Positions 1-5,535 of a stretch of DNA of 10,762 nt are shown piece after piece. The number at the start of each line of letters is the position of its first letter. The first letter of the stretch is position 1. The position numbers and the translations under genes are program-made. The notes under the pieces were generated by a model. It had not been told where the DNA came from and did not search any database. It worked only from the letters and a program-made list of their open reading frames with translations. Origin of the DNA: GWB1-38-13 sp964608405 (lineage in GTDB: Bacteria; Patescibacteriota; Microgenomatia; UBA8517); assembly GCA_964608405.1 (NCBI GenBank), contig CAZSNC010000022.1, forward strand, positions 1 to 10,762. Reading direction: 5' to 3'.

Positions 1-300
1 TATCCTTATTATCCGTCTTATGTTGATTGGGACACAAGTCGCGCATTTTAACTGTTTGTCAAATTCTTCTGCAGAAGTATACAATTTTTCAATATCTGGA
101 AATTTTTCCAAGTGCTCGACTATTCTTTTTCCAGTCAAAGGGCACCCTTTTATGGGGAGTTTGCCACCTTTACAATTTGCGATACAATCAGGTTGTTCTC
201 CTATGGACACGCAGTTGGTTAAAATGGTGGAGTTGGGTGTTAAAGCAATTTTAACGTTTAATCCCCAGATTTGTAAAATTTTTGGCAACTCAGCTGTCAT
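1..300 (-). CDS. Cys-rich hypothetical protein, C-terminus cut by window edge
   Basis: Reading leftward from an ATG at 300, the frame stays open for 100 codons to the window edge, so the C-terminus is missing. The product is rich in Lys and Glu and has six cysteines at about residues 30, 39, 43, 53, 86 and 89. The last pair forms a CxxC, which hints at a metal-binding or disulfide-stabilised domain. I do not recognise the family. No SD precedes the ATG, but a TTGTAT-N17-TAAAAT promoter ends 8 nt upstream, as expected for a leaderless gene. The overlapping plus-strand frame has a less protein-like composition and no promoter, so I prefer this strand. The gene is divergent from the S1-domain gene. 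Existence is moderately sure; function is unknown. Confidence 0.6.
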   Translation of the reverse strand, partial: MTAELPKILQIWGLNVKIALTPNSTILTNCVSIGEQPDCIANCKGGKLPIKGCPLTGKRIVEHLEKFPDIEKLYTSAEEFDKQLKCATCVPINIRRIIRI

Positions 301-308
301 AAGCGGGT

Positions 309-337
309 ATTTTAATATGATATAGCTTTAAATACAA
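309..337 (-). promoter_or_regulatory. Promoter of the left Cys-rich gene
   Basis: On the minus strand, TTGTAT (332-337) and TAAAAT (309-314) are separated by 17 nt. Eight bases lie between the -10 and the ATG at 300, so transcription should begin at or next to the start codon. Confidence 0.5.
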
Positions 338-364
338 ATGACCCGCGTGACGGAAATTTCTCCC

Positions 365-393
365 TTGTTACAGGATAATTTTAGTGTTAGAAT
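365..393 (+). promoter_or_regulatory. Promoter of the S1-domain gene
   Basis: TTGTTA (365-370), a 17-nt spacer and TAGAAT (388-393), preceded by TG at 385-386, form a sigma70-like extended -10 promoter. The start site should be near 400, giving a leader of about 27 nt that contains an SD (AGGTGG, 412-417) 9 nt before the GTG start. It does not overlap the divergent promoter at 309-337. Confidence 0.55.
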
Positions 394-426
394 TGTTTTC
401 CAAATATAGAAAGGTGGTCGTTGTGA

Positions 427-1542
427 GTGGTAACAAAAAAAGTATTAACTGATAAAGACGGCGGAGATTCTTCAATTACAATGGAGAAGCTTCTCTCCCA
501 ATACAAAGGAACCCCATTTGCTTTAAAGCGAGGCGATCGTGTTAGAGGGATAATTGTAGCCAAGGAACCGAAAAAAGTTGTGGTTGACATTGGTGGAAAG
601 GGTGAAGGAATTATTGCCGAGAAAGCCTTCCAGGAGGCCCGGGATTACATAAAAACCCTAAATGTCGGTGATGAAATTGAGGCAATGGTTATTGTTGGTG
701 AAACACCAGATGGTTACACAATTCTTTCTCTTCGCAACGCAATGCATGATGCAAGCTGGAAGATGCTTGAAGAAGCCAAAAAAGAGCAAAAACCATTGGC
801 GGTTTTGGTTAAGTCAGTTTCGACATCTGGATTGACTGTTGATGTTGATGGGCAGTATGGATTCATTCCGTCCTCGCAAATCGGCAAAGAGCTTCTGTCT
901 GACATTAATAACCAGGTGGGGAAGCATATAAAGGCAATAGTTATTGATCTATCAAGGGCAGACAAGAAAATCGTCTTGTCAGAGAAAGAAATTTCCGAAG
1001 CTGAAGATATTAAACTTATCGCAAAAGCTATGGAGAAAGTTAAAGACGGGGAAGTATATGAAGGCATTGTAACACTCGTTGCAAACTTTGGGGCCTTTGT
1101 TGCTATTGAGGTTGGAGTCGGCAAAGAGAAAGTTGCGGTTGAAGGACTTGTACACATATCCGAAATTTCCTGGAGTAAGACGGAAAATATCAGAGATGTT
1201 CTTAAAGAAGGAGACAAAGTCTCAGTTAAAGTTATTGGCAAGAGAGACGGAAAGCTTTCATTTTCCATCAAACAGGCAAAAGCCGATCCTTGGACTGCAG
1301 CCGCTAAGAAATTTATTAAAGATGAGAAGTATAAAGGAGTTGTTACAAAAATTTCCGATTACGGAGCCTTCGTTTCTTTGGAAGAAGGAATTGAAGGACT
1401 TATTCATATTACAAAGATTCCGCCTGGAATGAACCTGAAAGTAAAAGATACAGTAAATGTCATAATTGAAGAGATTGATACTGAAAGCAAGAAAATTTCC
1501 CTCGGACTGGTTCTGACTGCAAAACCACTAGGATACAAGTAA
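427..1542 (+). CDS. rpsA: S1 RNA-binding domain protein (ribosomal protein bS1-like)
   Basis: A 371-residue protein with four tandem S1 (OB-fold) repeats at about residues 36-105, 122-190, 207-283 and 300-366. Repeats 3 and 4 are the most typical, with GAFV followed by EGLVHIS or EGLIHIT. S1 proteins bind single-stranded mRNA and help load it on the 30S subunit. E. coli S1 has six repeats; four is common in other bacteria. The GTG start at 427 is chosen because AGGTGG lies 9 nt upstream; the GTG at 423 is in another frame and soon meets a stop. It is first in a co-directional run with the small gene downstream and radA. With many leaderless starts nearby, the role of S1 here is of interest. 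Family assignment is secure; equivalence to ribosome-bound S1 is inferred. Confidence 0.9.
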   Translation: MVTKKVLTDKDGGDSSITMEKLLSQYKGTPFALKRGDRVRGIIVAKEPKKVVVDIGGKGEGIIAEKAFQEARDYIKTLNVGDEIEAMVIVGETPDGYTILSLRNAMHDASWKMLEEAKKEQKPLAVLVKSVSTSGLTVDVDGQYGFIPSSQIGKELLSDINNQVGKHIKAIVIDLSRADKKIVLSEKEISEAEDIKLIAKAMEKVKDGEVYEGIVTLVANFGAFVAIEVGVGKEKVAVEGLVHISEISWSKTENIRDVLKEGDKVSVKVIGKRDGKLSFSIKQAKADPWTAAAKKFIKDEKYKGVVTKISDYGAFVSLEEGIEGLIHITKIPPGMNLKVKDTVNVIIEEIDTESKKISLGLVLTAKPLGYK

Positions 1543-1592
1543 ACTTCATAAAGTGCTTGAAAAGTATTCCGGTAAGACTTACAATTCCCAAG

Positions 1593-1940
1593 ATGTCAGA
1601 AATAATAAAAAAACTTGAGGGGCAAGGCTTGAATTATGTATCCTTCTCACGAGGTATGGCATATTATACCGGATCAAGAGAGGCTACAATTTTTGTAAGC
1701 GTGAACAAGCATAGTAGGCACGGAAGGCAGGAAACGCATGTTGCAAAACATTTTAAAAGACTGTTGTGCGAAAAATGCCCATATATTGAGGGGATGGATG
1801 GTATTAAATGTAGCGGAGTCAGTGCAAAAGATGTTGAAACGCAAAAAGTAATATTGGCGGACTTGGAATCCGACTTTTATATTGGCGAAAGCGTATGGGA
1901 AGACAAAGTAAAAAAACTACCTTGTGAACCACAGGTCTAA
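1593..1940 (+). CDS. Small hypothetical protein between rpsA and radA
   Basis: A 115-residue protein if it starts at the ATG at 1593, or 127 residues from an in-frame TTG at 1557. Neither start has a clear SD, so the start is uncertain. The N-terminal half reads like an alpha/beta fold with a Tyr-rich strand (NYVSFSRGMAYYTGS), followed by a basic stretch rich in His and Arg. The second half carries CEKCPYIEG with a CxxC and a further Cys soon after, which may bind metal. There is no signal peptide or membrane segment. It begins 50 nt after rpsA stops and ends 35 nt before radA, so it may be cotranscribed with rpsA. I do not recognise the family and assign no function. Confidence 0.7.
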   Translation: MSEIIKKLEGQGLNYVSFSRGMAYYTGSREATIFVSVNKHSRHGRQETHVAKHFKRLLCEKCPYIEGMDGIKCSGVSAKDVETQKVILADLESDFYIGESVWEDKVKKLPCEPQV

Positions 1941-1959
1941 CTGCAGTTTTAAAGTCTTC

Positions 1960-1968
1960 TGTTATAAT
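1960..1968 (+). promoter_or_regulatory. Extended -10 promoter of radA
   Basis: TG (1960-1961), one base, then a perfect TATAAT (1963-1968). No convincing -35 is visible, as is common for extended -10 promoters. The hexamer ends 7 nt before the radA ATG, so the mRNA should be leaderless; no SD is present. Confidence 0.6.
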
Positions 1969-1975
1969 CACCTTA

Positions 1976-3316
1976 ATGGTTAAAAGTACTTCAGTATACG
2001 TATGTCAGCAGTGTTCGTACGAATCTCCGCGCTGGTTTGGGAAGTGCCCAGAATGTGGAGAGTGGAATACAGCGGTGGAAACTGTTATCCAACAACAAAA
2101 ATCCAAAGTAATTGCAAAAAATGGATCAGTTGGCGCAGGAAATAAGCCCATCAAACTTTCCGAAGTTACACATTCTCAGACAAAACGGGTGTTAACAGAA
2201 AATTCTGAGCTTGATAGAGTCCTTGGAGGAGGGTTGGTGCTTGGTCAGGTAGTCCTGATTGCAGGTGAACCCGGAATAGGAAAATCAACTCTTCTTTTAC
2301 AAGTTGCCGATAAATTGTCCCAAGCAAAAGCTTCAGTTTTGTACGTAAGCGGTGAGGAATCGGTTGGTCAAATTGCTGTCAGGGCTAAGAGGTTGGGGAT
2401 AGACAACAAGAACATCCAACTTTTGGAGAGTACTGATATCGACGACATAGTAAATCAGGTCAATATGGGAGAAAAGATACAACCCTTGTCGTGTGTAATT
2501 GTTGATTCGATTCAGACGATGCAGACAGCGGACCTCTCAGGCATGGCCGGTTCGGTCGGGCAGGTGAGAGAATGTGCTTACAGACTCGTCAAAGTTGCAA
2601 AATCGGAAAATATTCCGGTTTTTATAGTCGGACATGTAACTAAAGAGGGTTCTATTGCAGGACCGTCGGTTCTGATGCATATTGTTGACACCGTTTTGTG
2701 GTTTGAAGGAGATAAAACATTGTCAGTACGGCTTCTTCGTGCTGTTAAAAACCGTTTTGGTCCGACTGACGAGGTTGGAATATTCTCGATGGGAGATAGG
2801 GGGCTATTGCCGGAGAACCATCCGGAGAAGCTGTTTTTGGCAGATATCAAGAAGACCATTCCCGGAAGTGTTGTTACCTGCGTAATGAATGGCACGCGGC
2901 CGCTTTTAGTTGAGATTCAGGCACTTATCGTATCGAGTAAGTTGGCTATTCCACGAAGGGTTGCACAAGGAATAGACAGCAAGAAGCTCGAACTTTTGTT
3001 AGCAGTACTGTCGAGGCGTTGCGGTCTTTCGATATATGAGTCTGACGTATATGTATCTGTAATGGGCGGAATAAATATTAAAAATGATCCGTCTGTGGAT
3101 TTGGCTGTTTGCTTATCTCTTGCTTCCGCATATTATAACAAACCGGTCGATAGAAAAACGGTAGTTTTTGGTGAAGTCGGGCTTTTGGGGGAGATAAGAG
3201 AAATATCACTCCAGGAGAAAAGAATAAAAGAAGCCAGAAGACTTGGATATAGCGGTTTTGTAACAAGTATTAAGTATGATTTTCTGCAGAAAGCAATTAA
3301 GGGAATATTTGGTTGA
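1976..3316 (+). CDS. radA: DNA repair protein RadA (Sms)
   Basis: A 446-residue protein of normal RadA length and domain order. It has an N-terminal four-Cys zinc finger (C10, C13, C24, C27), a RecA-like ATPase with Walker A GEPGIGKST (97-105, Lys103), and the RadA signature KNRFG (258-262). A C-terminal Lon-protease-like domain (about 290-446) carries the GGI and GEVGLLGEIR stretches. RadA is a DnaB-like helicase that drives branch migration and D-loop extension during RecA-mediated recombination. It acts in the cytoplasm on recombination intermediates. The ATG is supported by the zinc finger beginning ten residues in and by the TATAAT just upstream, which implies leaderless translation. All key motifs are intact. 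It lies 35 nt after the small upstream gene and has its own promoter. Confidence 0.96.
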   Translation: MVKSTSVYVCQQCSYESPRWFGKCPECGEWNTAVETVIQQQKSKVIAKNGSVGAGNKPIKLSEVTHSQTKRVLTENSELDRVLGGGLVLGQVVLIAGEPGIGKSTLLLQVADKLSQAKASVLYVSGEESVGQIAVRAKRLGIDNKNIQLLESTDIDDIVNQVNMGEKIQPLSCVIVDSIQTMQTADLSGMAGSVGQVRECAYRLVKVAKSENIPVFIVGHVTKEGSIAGPSVLMHIVDTVLWFEGDKTLSVRLLRAVKNRFGPTDEVGIFSMGDRGLLPENHPEKLFLADIKKTIPGSVVTCVMNGTRPLLVEIQALIVSSKLAIPRRVAQGIDSKKLELLLAVLSRRCGLSIYESDVYVSVMGGINIKNDPSVDLAVCLSLASAYYNKPVDRKTVVFGEVGLLGEIREISLQEKRIKEARRLGYSGFVTSIKYDFLQKAIKGIFG

Positions 3317-3350
3317 TTTACTTCCTTTATCGATTATTTACCTTTCAGCA

Positions 3351-3380
3351 TTGATTATTAATATCATATTTTTATATAGT
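3351..3380 (+). promoter_or_regulatory. Promoter of the small gene at 3387
   Basis: TTGATT (3351-3356) is followed after 16 nt by TATATA (3373-3378) or after 18 nt by TATAGT (3375-3380). The next ATG, at 3387, is 6-8 nt downstream and lacks an SD. This supports a leaderless start at 3387 over an earlier start that would overlap radA. Confidence 0.5.
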
Positions 3381-3386
3381 CTCTTT

Positions 3387-3794
3387 ATGGGAGAAACAGG
3401 AGAGACTTTAACTGGAAAAGTAGTTGACACGTTGGCTTCGGCAACTGCTGACAACCATGATGCAAGGACTGACCCCGCACAAACAGCTGCAGATACGATA
3501 TCTTCAGAAATTGGTGGAGATAAGATACTCCAGGAGGAGGTAAAAGGGATAGTCTCGGATTTGGCTCGGAAAGCTCAAGGAGCAACTTATGTAAACCCTG
3601 AAGGTGTTGGTCAACCTTCAAAGATAGCCGCAGGTCTTGCTGAAATTGATATGCAGATTGCACAAGCCAAAGCTCGAAAAAGAGCAAGCCAAACTGGAGA
3701 TAAAACGAACAGTAGTGGCATTATACCTAAAGATCCAATGGCTGAATCTGCGGAAAGAGTACTTTCGCAACCTTGGGAATCTACCAAAGAGTAG
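3387..3794 (+). CDS. Hypothetical small Ala/Thr-rich soluble protein
   Basis: A 135-residue protein starting at the ATG at 3387. The frame is open upstream to an ATG at 3276 inside radA, and that longer version would add a hydrophobic N-terminal segment. The promoter directly before 3387 makes the short version more likely. If the long form is real, the protein would be membrane-anchored. The sequence is polar, acidic in its first half and basic near KARKRASQ. A helix-prone middle part carries repeated Ala, Asp and Glu, and there are no cysteines. No catalytic motif is visible and I do not recognise the family. It follows radA by 70 nt and is the last gene before the long gene-free stretch. 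Confidence 0.65.
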   Translation: MGETGETLTGKVVDTLASATADNHDARTDPAQTAADTISSEIGGDKILQEEVKGIVSDLARKAQGATYVNPEGVGQPSKIAAGLAEIDMQIAQAKARKRASQTGDKTNSSGIIPKDPMAESAERVLSQPWESTKE

Positions 3795-3801
3795 TTTTTT
3801 T
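3781..3801 (+). terminator. Weak intrinsic terminator after the 3387 gene
   Basis: CTAC (3781-3784) pairs with GTAG (3791-3794) around a six-base loop, directly followed by seven T. The stem is only 4 bp and overlaps the stop codon, so the T tract is the main evidence. Confidence 0.3.
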
Positions 3802-3877
3802 CTTCTTTGTTTTTTATTTAATTATTAGATTCTTCTTTTGGCATAGTATTAATACAAATAGAACATGTAGGATTGCC

Positions 3878-3917
3878 TGTGGAGAATACTTGTAAAGTTA
3901 TTAACGAGTTATCCACA
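3878..3917. promoter_or_regulatory. Two inverted DnaA-box-like 9-mers
   Basis: TTATCCACA (3909-3917) is a perfect match to the classic DnaA box. TGTGGAGAA (3878-3886) is the opposite orientation with one mismatch. The two face each other across 22 nt in an AT-rich gene-free region, and an AT run with seven T follows. They could be DnaA binding sites for an origin or for regulation. As nucleic acid they also form a hairpin. Origin function is not shown: the genes on both sides run the same way and no dnaA or dnaN is in view. Confidence 0.4.
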
Positions 3918-3949
3918 ATTATTTTTTTACCCGAAACAACTGCGTAAGT

Positions 3950-4006
3950 TGAAGCTACATTTTGAGGCTATATTACTATAAGTTGGTCGATATCTGAAGC
4001 TATTTT
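3950..4006 (+). repeat. Three imperfect iteron-like 12-mers
   Basis: TGAAGCTACATT (3950-3961), TGAGGCTATATT (3963-3974) and TGAAGCTATTTT (3995-4006) fit the pattern TGARGCTAYWTT, or close to it, in direct orientation. They start 13 and 32 bp apart and lie just downstream of the DnaA-like boxes. They may be protein-binding sites; chance similarity in AT-rich DNA is possible. Confidence 0.35.
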
Positions 4007-4017
4007 AACTATGGGAT

Positions 4018-4046
4018 TTGACAAAAAAACAATCGGGAGATAAACT
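4018..4046 (+). promoter_or_regulatory. Promoter within the gene-free region
   Basis: A perfect TTGACA (4018-4023) is followed after 17 nt by TAAACT (4041-4046). No open frame of useful size lies downstream before 4481, so this promoter would transcribe the structured region that ends at the terminator at 4437-4443. The predicted start is near 4053. Confidence 0.45.
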
Positions 4047-4052
4047 TATAAC

Positions 4053-4443
4053 ACTCTAGCACCTTTAAAGGTTGTGGTTTAAAAAAAATCATTTAAATCT
4101 CAGATTATTTTTATATACTTTGGGGTTTAGAAGGAGTCTGGTTTAAATCAAAAAAAAGAGCATTACTATCGATAGTCCCGACGAATGTCGAGAGAAGCAC
4201 GAGTAGCAATGCTCTTTAATAATACATTTGTCTTGCAGACAGGCTGTCTATCAAGACAAAACAAAAAGCGAATATAAATTATCGCTTTCAGTTAATCAGA
4301 TTAAATGGTTTTTTTTAAAAACACAATAGCCTTTTTAAATAGTTTTTAAAATTACTGCACGTAATTTGAGGTTTTTAGGGGCGGGTGGAGTGTTGGGCAG
4401 GCGTTCTACCCGCTCCTTAAAGTCTTAATCGTGCAGTTTTTTT
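4053..4443 (+). ncRNA. Candidate structured non-coding RNA, unrecognised class
   Basis: This non-coding stretch of about 390 nt lies between a TTGACA promoter and a U-tract terminator and contains a series of stem-loops. H0 pairs 4091-4097 with 4142-4148, plus CAGA with TCTG inside. H1 pairs AAAGAGCATT (4155-4164) with 4208-4217; further pairs extend it, and it encloses a palindrome (4165-4176) and a CGAC-GAAT-GTCG hairpin. H2 pairs TTTGTCTTG (4227-4235) with 4252-4260, with an inner AGAC/GTCT. H3 pairs AAAGCGA (4265-4271) with 4282-4288. The last, H4, is the terminator structure. I found no tmRNA, RNase P, SRP or known riboswitch signature. It may be one RNA, or several separate terminators and leaders. 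Boundaries are predicted from the promoter and terminator only. Confidence 0.4.
4354..4443 (+). terminator. Strong two-part stem-loop with U7 tail
   Basis: The outer stem ACTGCACG (4354-4361) pairs with CGTGCAGT (4430-4437) and is followed by seven T (4437-4443). Inside is a 14-bp GC-rich stem (4377-4390 with 4404-4417, four of the pairs G-U) with a 13-nt loop. The whole unit is more elaborate than a plain terminator and is the most GC-rich segment of the gene-free stretch. The promoter of the PA14 gene starts within its T tract. Confidence 0.65.
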
Positions 4444-4471
4444 GTGCTTTACTCCAAAAAAATAGTATAAT
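4442..4471 (+). promoter_or_regulatory. Promoter of the PA14/LPXTG gene
   Basis: TTGTGC (4442-4447), an 18-nt spacer and a perfect TATAAT (4466-4471). Nine bases separate the -10 from the ATG at 4481, which the signal peptide fixes as the true start, and no SD is present. This is the best-supported leaderless start in the window. Confidence 0.6.
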
Positions 4472-4480
4472 ATTTTTTAA

Positions 4481-5461
4481 ATGAAGAAAATTCTAACCCT
4501 CCTTGCCTCAGTGACTATCTTTTTATTTCAATTTCAGGCGGTATATGCCGAGGATATACCTACAGGGAAATTTTTAGGCAGTTATTATAACGGAAAAAAT
4601 TTTGACACTCTGGTTTTTACCAGAGAGGATCAACTGATAAATTTTAACTGGTGGCGGGGTTCCCCGGGTGGAGGCGTTGCAAAAGATAATTTTTCCGTCC
4701 GATGGCAAGGAAAGATTGAGTTTACGGCTGGGAGTTGGGAATTCGGCTCTATGCCGGACGATGGACTTCGGATATATATCGATGGAGAAAAAATGGTGGA
4801 TTCCTGGAAAACTCAACATGGAACCTATTTTAAGTTTGTAAAAAATTTAAGTGCTGGAACCCATCTTATTGTTGTTGAATATTTTGAAGACAAAGAGTGG
4901 GCAGGAGTCACTTTGACCTGGAAAAAAGTAACACCGGCAACAACACCTTCAGTTGGCGGTCCGACCACAAAACCCGGCGTAATAGCTCCGACGACTTCAC
5001 CTTTATATAAAAGCCTTTATTCTTCAAGCTGTGAAGAACTGGTTGTAAGACCTCTCGAAGGAGATGCACCACTGGAAGTTGATTTTTCGGGGGCTGGTTA
5101 TGATCCTTACGGTGCTATCCAAAGTTTTACATTCAATTTTGGTGACAGTTCACCGGTTGTGGCTCAGGAAGACTCTTACGTAACCCATATCTATCAAAAA
5201 CCTGGTAAATACAACGCCGTATTAACAATTAAAGACAGTAAGGGTAATTTGAGAACTTCGGATGTGTGTAAAAAGACGGTAACGGTAAAAGGGACTTATG
5301 AAGAGAGTATCGGAGGCTATGCCGAGCCAACGGTATATCCGGCAACTGTTTCGTCTCTTCCGACAACAGGAATTTTTGACAGTTCTTTATCCTTAATATT
5401 ATTTACTATTCCAATGGCAATCTTGGGACTTTTACTTAATCGAAAATTCAGTAAATTTTAA
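4481..5461 (+). CDS. PA14 + PKD surface protein with LPXTG sorting signal
   Basis: A 326-residue secreted protein. A Sec signal peptide covers residues 1-23 (charged KK, hydrophobic core, VYA before the cut). A PA14 domain follows at about 27-150, with typical WQGKIEF and SMPDDGLRIYIDGE stretches; PA14 domains usually bind carbohydrate. After a Thr/Pro-rich linker (about 150-180) comes a PKD-like beta-sandwich (about 184-270) with FNFGDSSP and HIYQKPGKYNAVLTI. Cys184 and Cys263 sit at its two ends and may form a disulfide. The C-terminus is a complete sorting signal: LPTTG (293-297), a hydrophobic stretch, then a basic tail (NRKFSK). A sortase should cleave between Thr and Gly and attach the protein to the cell surface. 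The sortase gene is next, 74 nt downstream, and is the likely enzyme. Glycan binding is inferred from the family only. Confidence 0.9.
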   Translation: MKKILTLLASVTIFLFQFQAVYAEDIPTGKFLGSYYNGKNFDTLVFTREDQLINFNWWRGSPGGGVAKDNFSVRWQGKIEFTAGSWEFGSMPDDGLRIYIDGEKMVDSWKTQHGTYFKFVKNLSAGTHLIVVEYFEDKEWAGVTLTWKKVTPATTPSVGGPTTKPGVIAPTTSPLYKSLYSSSCEELVVRPLEGDAPLEVDFSGAGYDPYGAIQSFTFNFGDSSPVVAQEDSYVTHIYQKPGKYNAVLTIKDSKGNLRTSDVCKKTVTVKGTYEESIGGYAEPTVYPATVSSLPTTGIFDSSLSLILFTIPMAILGLLLNRKFSKF

Positions 5462-5490
5462 TATCTTCTTTTAAACCTTTTTAATACTTT

Positions 5491-5518
5491 TTGATTGTTT
5501 TCCCCTCTGTTTTATAAA
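5491..5518 (+). promoter_or_regulatory. Possible promoter of the sortase gene
   Basis: TTGATT (5491-5496), a 16-nt spacer and TATAAA (5513-5518) would give a start near 5525 and a leader of about 11 nt without an SD. TAATAT at 5525-5530 is an alternative -10. The gene could also be read through from the PA14 gene, since no terminator lies between them. Confidence 0.35.
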
Positions 5519-5535
5519 TTGTTGTAATATAAATT

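Noticed and set aside
20..325. Plus-strand frame of 101 codons at the left edge
   Set aside because: It overlaps the minus-strand frame that has a better amino-acid composition and a well-spaced promoter; the plus frame has neither a promoter nor an SD.
714..1271. 185-codon minus-strand frame inside rpsA
   Set aside because: It lies wholly within the S1-repeat gene, is Ser/Thr/Ile-rich as expected from an antisense reading, and shows no domain.
4001..4093. A 27-codon minus-strand frame in the gene-free region
   Set aside because: Short, no promoter or SD, Phe- and Lys-rich from AT-rich DNA; not supported as a gene.
4053..4443. tmRNA or RNase P RNA
   Set aside because: The length would fit, but there is no tRNA-like 3' end or ALAA-type tag frame for tmRNA, and no GAGGAAAGTCC-type core for RNase P.
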